A stretch of DNA of 64,000 nt from positions 23,966,611 through 24,030,610 of the forward strand of contig NC_023754.2 in the NCBI RefSeq assembly GCF_000499845.2, read 5' to 3'. Every line of letters begins with the position of its first letter. The stretch's first letter is position 1. Below the pieces are notes generated by a model, which ran no database searches, had not been told where the DNA came from, and saw only the letters and a program-made list of their open reading frames with translations. This document shows positions 47,741 to 60,260 of this stretch, one piece after another. The position numbers were made by a program, and so were the translations under genes. Source of the DNA: Phaseolus vulgaris. Taxonomy: Eukaryota; Streptophyta; Magnoliopsida; Fabales; Fabaceae.

Positions 47741-50032
47741 ATGTATTTTCTTGACACTTGAAGTAATTAAATAAAAATGGAATGTATTTTTTGAAGTTTA
47801 TTAAAATAATACTATTATTTTTTATGTAACAAAATGTAGGTTGTTTAATAGTATTATATTACTATTTGTTTATATGATATATTTATATTTTAAAATATTT
47901 AAACATTTATTTTTCCCCTAGGATCCATAAAACATTAAGACCATACTTCTGTGCCTAAATCTAATATGAATAGCACAATGAATGTATCAAAATATTGTTG
48001 TTGTAAATATTATTTCACACTTAATTGGTATTCAAGTGTCCTAAAAAATCAATGTTAAAAAAATAAGTATTTTGTATTATATGCTCTAATAATCTTATTA
48101 TTTTTTTATATGTTATAGTCTCTAATAATTTTATCTTAAGATAATGTTGTAGAAATTGTAATTTTTTTATATGTAAGAATTCAATAATGGTGTTTTTCAA
48201 TCATTTTCTTACGATTACTAATATTGTTAACTTACCTTGTTGCAAAAAAACAAAATTCTTAACTTTATCTTGCTATTTATATACTTGTCTTTAGAAAAAT
48301 TATACTCTCCCTACAAATATGTTTATATATAATGTTTCATTAGAATTTTTTACAACAACAATTTTCTATTAAAATTAAAAAATGGGGTGAATTAAGTCAA
48401 GCAAAACATATTCAGCATTAATTTTGGATACTTGTATTGTGATTAAATGACTTTATCCTTGATATTTTATATTGAGTTCAATTTCTATTTATTATTAGGT
48501 AAAATATATACAAATAAATGAAAATATATGATAGCATGGACTTTAAAAGTGATTATTGTTTAAATCAATAAATATTTATACATGATAATTTGTTATTAAA
48601 TGATTCTGCATTTTTGTACTGCATTGAGGGATACGATATTTATTCTTTATGTTTAAATTATTTAACAAAATAGTAATTTAAGAGTAACTAATAGAATAGA
48701 TAAACATTTTAGTTTCTAGAGTTGTAATAACAAGTTGAATTAATTAAAACAAAATATTTTACAATATTTTATAAAATTATTAATAAACAATCTTTTCTGC
48801 TTTTAATGTATCAACTCATGAACCAACTAATCCAATTTTTAAGCAGAAAATTATATTTTAACAATTAAACACTATTTAATAATTAGTAAAAGATAATTTT
48901 TTTAATAGAAACAGATGCATCACAATAAGTTCTGGGTAGAAGATGGATACTATAACAATTTGTTTAATTAAAAAACTATAATTATAAAGTAGTTTTTAGG
49001 TGTTAATACATCAATATAATTCTCATCATTTTTTATTAGTAGGTTCAAAAATTTATATTAACACAAATATTCATGTTCAGTGTTCACTAATAACTTTTTT
49101 TTTTTAATATCATATGAGAGCATTAATTTTTTTATATATAAAATGTATTTTTACACTTTCTAGTATATAAAAGTTTCTATTTATAATAGGACATAGGTTA
49201 GTATTTATTTTTAATGAAATATAAATCATATTTATTATTACTATATAATATTTATAATTATATTATGAAATTATGTAATAGTTTTCTGACATAAATATAT
49301 TTTTATAAAAAGTTTAAACTATATAATAGCCTAAAAATTTAAGCAATAAATCAAATTTAAACTTTAATTATAAAAAATAGGTGGGTTAAGAGAACTAGAT
49401 TTAGATCCTTTGAGTTAAATTTGAGATTCAAGTATTGGTGAATGGAAAAGAATAATAAGAATTAAATAAAAATAGTATTAATAAAATTAGAATAATCCAA
49501 AATAAATCAAACATTTTTTTGTTCTGAAATAAGTCAAACTTAAAATTATATATTAGTAATAAGCTGAAAACAAGACACTGTGCTTTCTCTCTCACACTCA
49601 TTAATTATTATTATTTTGGGATGGGGATGTCAAATTAATAGTTAACAAATAATAATTAATAATAATGAATCCGAGTAAGAAGGGTTGTTAAGCCGATGAA
49701 GTTGTCGTCTTTTAGATTATTAGGGTTTTTATTCTGTTGCAGACACTGGTTGAGAATCACTGTTCAAAAGAATAATGACACCAAATTCTAACCAGATAAG
49801 GAGTGTGGAATTTCGAAGCTTCATTTCTTTTACTTGATACCCTTTTCCTTTCTCTCTCTTCTCTTATTCTCATTGTTTAGTTACCTATCGTCGTCGATCA
49901 AAGTCAATGGCCACTCTCGCTCCATTTTTTATTTGATTTTTTTTGGCTCTCACAGTCCTCCGAAAAGGGTTATTTTATTTTGATGTGAAATTTTGTAATT
50001 TGTGAAAAAGAAAGATCTTTTAGATCGATTTG

Positions 50033-50080
50033 ATGATGGGTCATGCTTGGGAGTTGTTAATTGATGTAAGGGCCAATTGA
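50033..50080 (+). promoter_or_regulatory. Short uORF in the leader of the RBR gene
   Basis: ATG at 50033 opens 15 codons (starting MMGHAWELL) and ends with TGA at 50078-50080, 26 nt before the main ATG at 50107. It could reduce translation of the main frame if it lies in the transcript, which is likely but not shown. Confidence 0.4.
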
Positions 50081-50106
50081 AGTTTGGAGGGTGATTTGTT
50101 AGTAAA

Positions 50107-53100
50107 ATGGGGGATCAGGGTGTTTTAGGTGCTAATGTTGGAAGAGAGGAGGAGGAAGATGAGTTTTGCAGTTGTTGTGGAGATGAAGACGAGGAAGCGT
50201 GGAAAGAGACTGAGGAGGCTGTGGTGGAAGGGTTGAAGGACGAGCTTGATGAATTTTCGGTGAAAATGTTCTTCAAGGGGTTGTCAATGGCTGGGGTTGA
50301 AAAATCAAGTTCTGGGTTTTCTGGAATTGGAGTTGTCATGGAAAGGTCACCAGGGCTTCCTGCTATAAGGGTGCAGAAAAAACTTGACTTTTGTGCGGAG
50401 GAATCTGTGGTTGACTATTTGGCACTCTTGGATGGCTTGCTGGAAGCTGAGCGGAAAAAGATCCGCAGGGTTTATGCTTTTACAGATTCTGAGTCGTTGC
50501 ATGATCAGGTTAGCATTTCAGTGTTTGATTTTAACATTTGTATGCAGGTTAGCATTTCAGTGTTTGATTTTAACATTTGTATGTTTTATGATATGATTAT
50601 GGCCTCTTCATAAATTGATGAAGATCTAGAAACCATGGGATGCAAAATTGGAAATCACTTGTACGAAATATGTACACCTATTTGCCGTGTGTCTCTGTTG
50701 AAGTATCCTCTCGTTTATTTTCCCATAAATTCATTCAATTCTCTAGGCATGCTATGCCTCTGTGTTCGTGTTCCTTTTGTGGATGAACACTGAAATAAGA
50801 ATTATTGTTGTGCTTACCTTAGGTCTTGCGCTATTGTTGGGTTTGCACAAACATCAGATGGTGTTTTCATTTCTTAATTTTTATTTTCATACTGTACCTG
50901 ACATGTCTGTTGTTTCTTTCTTATTATCTTTTGTTTGTTTGGTTGTCCTTTTTGTTTTTGTTTCTTTAGCCTGTGTATAGGAAAGTTTAGAGGTATGCGT
51001 TTTAGCAGGCACACCGTGATTCCAGTCAAACAGCAAATACTATGATTCAATTTGACCTGCAATTTACTTTTTTCTATTACAGCTGAAAAATATGACTTTA
51101 ATACTTTTCATGCATCTGTAGGACTTTTTCTTGAGTATAATTGGGGGAGCTTTGTGGACTAGGAGGATTGAGTTTACCAGTTAGATATTTAAAATATCCT
51201 ACATACTAAATTTGTTTGAAAAACATTGATTGACATTACTTTGATTTGTGCCACTAACCTCTTATGGTTCTTTAATGCATTTTGGTGGGTACTTCCAGAT
51301 CACTTGTCTTTAACTATCCTTCCGTTTGAATGTGAATATTTTGACAGATAACATTTGGGGGAAAAATGGACATGCCTCTTTTGATGGCATTGAGAGAAAG
51401 GATTCTGGAACTTGCCAATAATTTTGAAGATTTCGTTTTAAAGCTTATACCCTCTACTGATCTTGAGCAGCCACTGCATTTGGCCAAAGTAGCTATTGGC
51501 CTTGTCACATTCCCCGTAAATGGTGAGAGATTGCTTAAGAACTGTTCTATTTGCTGTGATGACAAGCCAGTGCTAATTATGATTACCCTGAAATGTTCAC
51601 ACACATTCTGTTCACATTGCTTGAGGGCCTATGCTGATGGTAAAGTACAATCATCTCAAGTTCCTATAAGATGCCCTCAACCAGGGTGCAAGTATTGCAT
51701 CTCTGCAACTGAGTGCCGGTCTTTTCTTCCATTCACCTCCTTTGAATCACTGGAGAAAGCCCTTTCCCAAGCAAATATTGACCATTCAGATAGAATTTAT
51801 TGTCCATTTCCAAATTGTTCCGTTCTCCTTGATTCTCATGAATGCTTATCAGCTACTGCAAGTTCATCTAGTCAGTCTGACAATTCCTGTATCGAGTGTC
51901 CTGTTTGTAAGAGGTTTATCTGTGTGGAGTGTAAGGTTCCTTGGCATTCTTCTATGAGTTGTGTAGAATTCCAGAATCTGCCAGAGGAGGAGAGGGATGC
52001 TTCTGACATTACCTTGCACCGTCTTGCTCAAAATAAGAGGTGGAAGCGTTGTCAGCAATGTCATACAATGATTGAACTTACTCAAGGCTGTTACCACATG
52101 TCGTGCTGGTAAGATACAAAAATGTTGATTATTTCTATTGCAAACCAGAATTCTACTTAGATGTATGCTGTCAAACTATTGTGTTGAAAGTAGAGCAATA
52201 TATTATAGAAATTTGCATGTTAAGATGTGAGGGAGGGATCTGCCTATTTAAAACAGTGTTGTATGCAAGTTCTGTTTCTTTCCTTGTTTGTTAATGGTGT
52301 CTCATTTCTCTTTTATGATTATGCATGAGGAAGTTTTGTGCACTAAAAAGGTAAAATGAAACTGTCTGTAGTCTCTAGGCCTTACTTAATTTTCAGTTCA
52401 GTGTTAGAAGATTTGAAATCTGAATGCATTGTAACTTTAAACTAAATAAAGAGTGACAATTGTTTAAGTGACAATTTTTAGACTCAGGAGAGAGAGTTTG
52501 GTTGATGATATGATCCCGCTGAATATAATTATTTGGCCTGAACATATTTATATTAGTTCCGTATGTGTGTCTGTGCAGTTTAGTCACCTAAGTATTTGTT
52601 TCAGATTGCCCAATAGTCTATTCAATTTAATCTATGATCTGATGCTGCAGAATCAAACTGATCTGGTTCTCTTGGTAACAAGTAGACAATGGATGCTTGA
52701 ATCGTATATATTTTGTGAGCATATTTTAGAATGCTAAATTTCTCTTTCCTCGTTTATATATAAAATCCGAATAGTTTTAAAACAATTGAAGCAAAAAACT
52801 AAAACGTAATTGTCTCTGCATAATATGTAACGAATCTGTTGAAACAGTAAAAATGCAGTTGATATGATAAATGGCTAATTGGTTGTGCCATATGGCAGGG
52901 AGGGATATGAGCAGTTTGTTTTAAATTATATAAATATATAAATTAATCTTTTACTATCTGTTTCTTGGCATGTTTAATATTTTTTTGAAAATTATAAAAT
53001 ATGAAATGGCTAGCACAAGTAACAAATATTCCTACATGAATTTGTAATTGGGAAGGGATCAGCCCTGGGTGCAGAGGTGAGTCAGGTTTTAGGATTGGGA

Positions 53101-55033
53101 AACAGTTTTTTAATTCAAAAAACCAATGAAGGCTTTTTCAAAGCAAAGCTTAAATCTGCTTGAATTTGTAATAGGATTTGTTCCAAGATAATCTTCTATT
53201 TGGTTACATTGATTTTAGAAGTTTTATTGGAGACTAGTAGTAACATGTGGTTTTGTGATGGCCTGTGATCAGAGTTGTAAGTTTTATTTTTAAGGCTTAA
53301 TAAACAGTATGTTCTAAGAAAAGGGACATGCAGGCTCAGGACTATAAATTGAATCATATATGATTAAGATTCCTAATTCAAACGCTGGTAGGCTGGATGA
53401 AACTAAGCCAATTGATTCTAAAGTATCTATGCATCATAGGATAATTAGATGTTGAACACACTTCTAAAACTGGGGTTAGGTGGGGCCAAAATTGAGGAAA
53501 ATATTTCAGTTCTGGGTATTCCTCCTGCCTACTGAGCACTTATAACAAGGAAAGAAGTGAAGAAGTGAAGCATAGAACACTTAGTAGTCAATAATCTTGC
53601 CCTTTAAGCACTTAATTCTCTATCGAATTTACGAGGTCAAACATATCAAATTAATATTTTCAATCACCCAAAATTGCTGAAGGATAATTGTATTGGTATA
53701 GTATTTTTTATTGTTTAATAAGAGGCAGTGAGATAACAACATAATATAAAGGGTCGCTTTTAAAATCCAAAATGGAATGAAATCAGTTAAATTACATCAA
53801 TCCTTGACTGTTACACTGAACCTCTATCTCTGTTGAATGAAAACCTTGGAAAAACCAGTGGACTTTCTGCTCAAAAGGGGATGAAATTGGACCTTCTCCT
53901 TGGCTTTTTTGGAGGATATATTTCTAGATCTTTCCTCCATTATGTAGCTCATCACATTCAACAGTGGGCTGTCAGTTGTCCACTTTTGTTTACTTTTAAT
54001 GATTAACCTAATCCACTTCATTCAAAAGGTGGTAGTTGGATAAAATGTTTGAAGGGTGGTACTGTTGATGATCCCCAAAAATTAGATGTTGGATATTAAT
54101 TTGAATCTGGTGCAAATCAATGAAGTAAACTACTACTAATATATCAATTGGGTATTTCTGTAAGGATATACTCTGTTTACCCAGGTCAATTCTTGACCAG
54201 TAAAATGGCCTCACATCACAGCTCAGGCATACATCAAATGATGTTCAAATCATTCATTGCTCCATTTTCCATGGAACATTCCATATTGTTACTAAATTAT
54301 TAATTTGACATCAAGTTCCATATTCGATATTAATAGGACTATTTTTTTATTAGTACTAGTATCTTCTTTCATATTATCAGTATATATTTCTTAAGTTTTG
54401 ATCCATTTTCTTTCATTTTATTAGATTCTTTTTCTGTTATTTCTTGTTCAATCGATTGATGTGTTTGTTTCTGTTGCCAACTTTGTTCTTAGATCTAAAA
54501 TATGTTGTATGTTTAGGTTAATGATGATATGATAGATTGGTGAAAACTTTAGAAGTCTGGTTGAATTTGATCAGCTCTGTTCCTAGAGGAATGAACTCTA
54601 TTATAGCTTAAGCTTTTCTAATAGTTTTCTACACTCTTGTCTTCATTTCAGGTGTGGTCACCAGTTCTGCTACTCTTGTGGTGCGGAGTACCGAGAAGGG
54701 CAACAAACATGCCAGTGTGCATATTGGGATGAAAATAACTCAGAAGACTCAGTGGCACACTCTCTTCAAGAATCAGAACAATGGGCATGGGAGACATTCA
54801 ACTCTCTCTCCATGATCGTGGATGCATACTCAGACCAGGAACGATCCCAGCTTGCGCTTATTCAGAGGTTTCTAGCCGGGGGTTTCAGTCTCAGTGACCA
54901 CAATCCTTACCAGTCTCCTCCTCGCTGTACAGATTCCTATGTAGACCCCATGAAGGATCTGCATCAACTTCCATGGCTAGAGAGATTTGTGTCTGTCATA
55001 AGTGACAACTACTATGAAGATTACATTCAATGA
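50107..55033 (+). CDS. RBR (RING-IBR-RING) E3 ubiquitin ligase with RNase H-like N-terminus
   Basis: Exons 50107-50508, 51348-52108 and 54652-55033 join in frame (phases 0, 2) to 514 residues. An acidic N-terminus (EEEEDEFCSCCGDEDEE) is followed by a plant RNase H-like region (about 50-180, FFKGLSMAGVE, GIGVVMER, ESVVDYLALLDGLLEA). RING1 starts at Cys200 (CSICCDDKP, CSHTFCSHC, CPQPGCKY). The IBR contains YCPFPNCSVLL and CPVCKRFICVECKVPWH. RING2 runs from RCQQCHTMIELTQGCYHMSC to WCGHQFCYSCG; Cys382 in GCYHM is the expected thioester cysteine. Such ligases take ubiquitin from E2 onto that cysteine and then pass it to substrate; the substrate here is unknown. RING2 is split by a 2.5-kb intron. 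The 5' splice site of intron 1 is tandemly duplicated, and use of the second donor would add 13 residues in frame. The C-terminus (WLERFVSVISDNYYEDYIQ) lies outside known domains. Confidence 0.92.
50506..50583 (+). repeat. 39-bp tandem duplication carrying the 5' splice site of the RBR gene
   Basis: Two exact 39-bp copies lie at 50506-50544 and 50545-50583. Each begins CAG|GTTAGC, a possible donor. The first gives the exon end at 50508 and the second would end the exon at 50547, adding 13 codons without a stop. Confidence 0.95.
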
Positions 55034-56584
55034 AAACTCTGATGGATCATACACTTCTCTACCTAATAACTTCATCAACTTTCAATATCAACCAAAGTTT
55101 TCAGAGGTTGCAGAATGAGTTTGTCACACTCTCCACTTTTCATCCAGACCTGTAGCAACATTTACATCATGGAATTTCTATATGTTCCCCCGCTTGGATA
55201 TCATCTTGGTCAAGAATCTGTTCATTTAATCAAAGAAAAAAAAAAGGAAACGGGACTCAAACATTTTGCTTCTTTTTTTACTGGGAAGAATACAGTGTTA
55301 GTCGACTAAAAAATATTCTAGATTTTTATTTTGGTCACACCCTTTTCCTTATTATTGAAAAGAATCTTAAATTACTTGGTTGGATTTTATAGTTAAACAA
55401 ACTTTTTTAGTCTTTCGCATAAAAATTGTAGTTCTCATTATTTTTTATCTTTTTCAATTTTTATAACTTTGACAACAGTAACAGAATGATATTAGAGAAG
55501 ACATACATAAAGATTAAAAAAAATCAAAACGGATAATTTTTAAATAGAAGCACTAAAAGTAAAAATTATATGACTAAAACGACCTAATGAAAAATTAAAC
55601 TTAGAAAGAAAAACTTATTCATGTAAATCGTTTCTTAATCGTAGATAATTCAAATAGATGCTACCTAGTACTTAAAAGTTCCATTCCATTTTGTTGTCTA
55701 AAAAATGTTGCTTACTACATGTGAGTTATGTTTTAAGAAACACAGAAAGTCACCATTTTACAATTAAAGCTTGAAACACAACATGTTCTTAAAACTTCCA
55801 ACACACCCACATTGTTTTCACCAAAATTCACGAGATGGGAAAAAGTCCGCAACAATTTTTCCACCACTTTTAAAAGTTTGAATAGCACATGCACGTTTTT
55901 AGCCTATCCTATTTTTAAAGATTAAAGCTAGCACGTGATAAATTGGAGAAAAATTACTTGGAAAATGGTTGCATTGAATCACAGAAAAACTCAATCCAAA
56001 AAAACTTGTTTAGGCACATGACACTAAATTACTAAAGACAAAACCTCCCTGAGTTTTTTGTTTCAGCAACAACACAGGTAGTTTCTTTCGTCTTTAGTTT
56101 TATCAGTGGATGCACTATAGTGATGTTGAATCTTTCCTAACACACTCATGTTGAAACACACTCATAGTTGACCCGTTGAAGAGACCAGTTCAACAATTTA
56201 ATTATCATTGTGTTTATATATTTGTAAAACATTCTTTTAATTTTGTAAGTACAACTCTATTTGTCAATTGAGCATTTATGATTAGCAGCACAAATTTTTA
56301 CAACCAAACATAAGACACCACATTAAACGTTAAAGAAAAAAAAACTTGGAAAAAATAGAAACTGCAAATTCTTTTTGAAAATTTTGACTAACAATCACGC
56401 CTAATCCTGTGGACCAAACTTAGTGTACATTTCATTTATAGTTTCCAATTTCGAGTTTGACTCGTGTATCCCTTCTTTGAGTTCCTTTTTATATGTATAT
56501 CGGATTTTGTGTTTAAAAATGTTCTTACAACAAGGATCAAGAACACTAGAATTAGGTTGACAAGATTAACTCATACAAATCTTC

Positions 56585-57040
56585 CGAACTTTGGGCTGGA
56601 CTCTCTGTTTCTTCTTGGGCTGGATACTCTAAGTTTCTCCTCACATTGAGTGTTCTAGGCTTATCCTCAAGGTAGATACTCTCGGCTTCTCTTTCGGCTA
56701 GGTGCTCTCGGCTTCTCCTTCACACAAATGGGGGTGTACCTGCAAGTCGCTCTGATGCCAAAGTCAGAAATGATGTAATGTTCATCTGATAAAAATCACT
56801 CTTACTTATCTCTTACGTTGACCTCCTATTTATAGGGTTTCTTTAATGGGTTTTTCACTTTACCTTTGGACTTTCTTTCTACACCATTTTATTATTTACG
56901 CACCCCCTAATGCAAGTTTCTATTTAATTGGACCCTATTATAATAATATTAATATTTTATTTTATTCTTTTATGTATAACCTCTCGGTTATGTCTATTAT
57001 TTAGCTTTCGGCCTAACCTCTCAGTTTTAGCCTACCAGTA
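56585..57040 (+). mobile_element. LTR-like fragment
   Basis: The segment has gggggtgtacctgcaagtcg, ctctgatgccaaagtcag, a TATA-like cctcctatttataggg and repeated ctctcggcttctc phrases, an organisation seen in LTRs of legume retrotransposons. No primer-binding site, polypurine tract or internal domain was recognised. Boundaries are approximate. Confidence 0.4.
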
Positions 57041-58009
57041 CAAAAAATATTACTAAAAAGTGATTTTATACAAGTATTAAAGAAATGCTTTTACTAAATT
57101 TTTATCTATTAACGTTCACAAATATCTTTAATGTATGAGAAATACTTTTATTCTCTTTTTAACTTCCTTCCTTACACTTTACATTGGCACATTTAAAAAA
57201 AGTGTCTGGAGCCAATTATATTTTACAAAAATAATGATATATAAAATAATAATTATTCAGAATGATCCTTAATGAATACTTCATATATATTAAGAATGAA
57301 TAAATAATTAATTAGAGGAATGAATACTGTTAAAAAGATATATTTCATAGTATTGGTAATATTGAAGATTAACTTTTGAATTGTAGAACAAGAATTTAGT
57401 TGCTTCAAACAAACTTAACTTTAATATGTGTTGGGTTATGAATTAAATAAATTAGACCAATTGGAATTAAGATGTTGAAGAAATGATCTGATGTTAATAA
57501 TGAGGAGAAGTTGCTTGCCATGTTATTGGAAGACCGGTCCTGAAGAATTAGATCCACTAATGATGGTGACAGAAGTGAGATGGTTTAGTATTAATTAGAT
57601 TTTGAAAAGATAAGATAAGAAAGTGCGATTTATGTGGTGGGTCTAGCGTTTTTGTTAAGGCATGGAAATGGAAATTGTGGGGTGTTTAAAAGAAAATAAC
57701 ATTGGGTGTGTTGAGTAAGAAGTCAAAGGATTTGAAATGAATGGATTAAAGAATGTTGACGTTGAAACCGCGTCCAACGTAGGAAACGTGGCGGAAACAT
57801 GATAAGACCCAACCAACTACTCCGTTTTCAATCACCCCTTTTTCTTCTTTTTCCACTCATTTTTCACGTCATCTCACGTGAAATGTTGAAATTTACAAAA
57901 TATCAAAATAATTATAATGTATTAATTATATTTGTTCTTGTTAGGGAGATAAAATCTAGAGAATTTTGAAGTCTTTCTCTTTTCTTTTTTTTTCGGGTAG
58001 GTTGTCAGA

Positions 58010-58370
58010 GTTTCACTGGAATCATTTTCGCCTTCGTGCTACTCTTTTGGCTCTTAATTTCAGGCGAATGTCAAATGGAAAAGGTACTACTCCGATGTTC
58101 AAGTCAACAAAGGGTGTTCGACACTCGGGTAGGTGTACAGTAATAATGACGTACCTTGTTCTTTTAGAATGTGTGTTATTTAGTGTGTTATTTATATTAT
58201 TTTAATAAATTTACCTCATTAAACTGATTAGTGATTAGTGGAATAGATACACTTATAATTATATTAACTAATTTTTAATAATAATTTAACTTTACTTTGA
58301 TTTGAGCGTTAATAGTTATATGTGTTAATAGAGTAAACCGTCTGTGACCCATAACAGTTCGTTTATATTA
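58010..58370 (+). mobile_element. LTR-like fragment, inverted partner of 24600-24935
   Basis: It shares an ordered series of blocks with the minus strand of 24600-24935, including gtgttcgacactcgggtagg, aataatgacgtacc, gtgttatttatattattt and ttgagcgttaat. The two copies are about 33 kb apart in opposite orientation. No coding domain is attached. Confidence 0.55.
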
Positions 58371-60240
58371 ATAACCGAGTTTTTCTCTTTTCAATTTTTT
58401 TGATTGATATATGGAGCGTAGTGAAGTTACGTAGTCATGAAATATTTGTCTTCCTCTCTCTCGTATGGAAGCAATGAAATGTGGTGTGTTCCCATGTCAT
58501 TGGTGGCAGTTACGGGACTCCTTATTATCAGAACCGAATACTGAAATATAATTCATGAATTCCCATAATCTGGTTTTTCTTCCCAAGACAATCAAAGCTA
58601 AACTACGAATTTCAAAGTTATTTACTAAAATGCTTCTCACCTACAATATCTTTTGTTCCATTATAATATACTACCATCACATACTTAAATAAAAACAAAT
58701 ACAATAAGTATCAATAACGTTAGAAACTTTTAAAACTTTTAATATAATATTAAATTTAATTGGCATAATTATAAACATATAACTTAAACTATCAAATATC
58801 TAAAAATAACTTATATTCAATAAATAACTTATATTCAATACAATTCATAAAAAAAATTTACTATGACACATATATAGACATTTTATTCTATTTTCACAAG
58901 ATATTTGTGTTTTTAGAGATATGCAACTTTTATATTACTTTTATTGTGTTATTTCTTCACACAGTAAATATAGGAATTGAGTCCTCTCATATGTCAAGGT
59001 AAATCCATATGATTTGTAAAATCAATAATATTTTCTCTATGAATCTTCTCTCTACTCTTACCACCTGATAATTATCGTTTCTATCAATATAGAGCAACGA
59101 GATAAATCTCTAATTAAATACGCATTCTAAATATCTCAACATAATATTCTTTTTCTTGAAAATAATTATATTTATAGCATACATCATTCACACAACCTAC
59201 ATTTCATATAATTTACTACTCTACTAAGAAGCTAATCATGCATTATAGAAAATCAATGTTATAACTTTTATATGAAAAAATATTTTCAACATAGAAATCA
59301 AAACACAAATAATAGAATTTTAGAATTAAGCATTTTTTTTACCTAGCTACCAAACCATTGAGACCAAATTCGTCCGACGAATATGGTTTGTCCAACCACT
59401 AATGCTATTGGGTTTTCTAATTTTTGAATTTGATCCAAATAGTTTGTATAATTATGAAATTAGTTCAGATAACTTAAAAGGGTTTCCCAAATCCTTTTAT
59501 ACTTGTTCTTGAATATTAATACCCCATTCAAATCATTAGATCCTAATTAGATTTTTATGATTACTGAGATAAATATACATGATCAACAATTTGAACACAT
59601 ATCTATAACCCTAAAATTAACACACATACTAATCTTAGAGTCACAAACACCACATGCAAAACACTTTTGTTTAAGTAAAGAGTAAATAAAAAAAAACTTA
59701 TTATAAAAAAGTATAATTAAAAAGATATACTATGTCCAAAAGTAAATTTGATTGTCAATCTAATGAATTGAGAAAAGATGAAGTCAAATTTTTAAATAGA
59801 AAATAATTTCGTTAAAAAAAGATTGTGATTATTTTAAAATAAAATATATTTTTTATTTAAAAGATTTTTTGACTTTAATAATAAATATTTATATAATCAT
59901 TTTAACTATACTATTTATATTCTAATTTCTTCGTATTCGAGTTACATTAAAATAATAAAATTAATAGAGTTCTCACGTATGTTTTAGGAATGAAGACGAG
60001 CAATAATTTATAAACTTATATTTTGGATGATGAGAAAAGGATAAAGAATTGAAAAAAAAATGTAGATAAAAGTAAAAGTATATTTGATGGTGGATAATGG
60101 TTTGTGATGATGATTATGGGAGCACCAGATTTGTGCATTGTGAACGAAACTGAAAGGGAAAGAAGAGGAGCAGAGTGCAGAGAAAGACAGAGGATGGTGG
60201 GGCTGAAGTTGGTGGTAGCGTGAGTGGGGACAGACAATGC

Positions 60241-60260
60241 AGCATAGCATAGCATAGCAT
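60241..60260. repeat. (AGCAT)4 microsatellite
   Basis: Four perfect AGCAT units are followed by two decayed units (agcacagcac). They lie at the edge of a less AT-rich island. Confidence 0.9.

Larger units (their letters stand above)
44765..50106. other. Intergenic; 3' flank of copy B, copia remnant, leader of the RBR gene
   Basis: Homology to the 3' flank of copy A runs to about 45710. A perfect hairpin lies at 45265-45301 and a decayed copia fragment at 46751-47740. From 47,760 to 49,650 the DNA is extremely AT-rich with nothing recognised. The stretch 49,850-50,106 is more balanced and C/T-rich and is probably the 5' leader of the RBR gene. Confidence 0.55.

Noticed and set aside
53824..54214. 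Minus-strand open frames inside the large RBR intron
   Set aside because: They are short, unrelated to any family and lie fully inside the intron that joins two halves of RING2.
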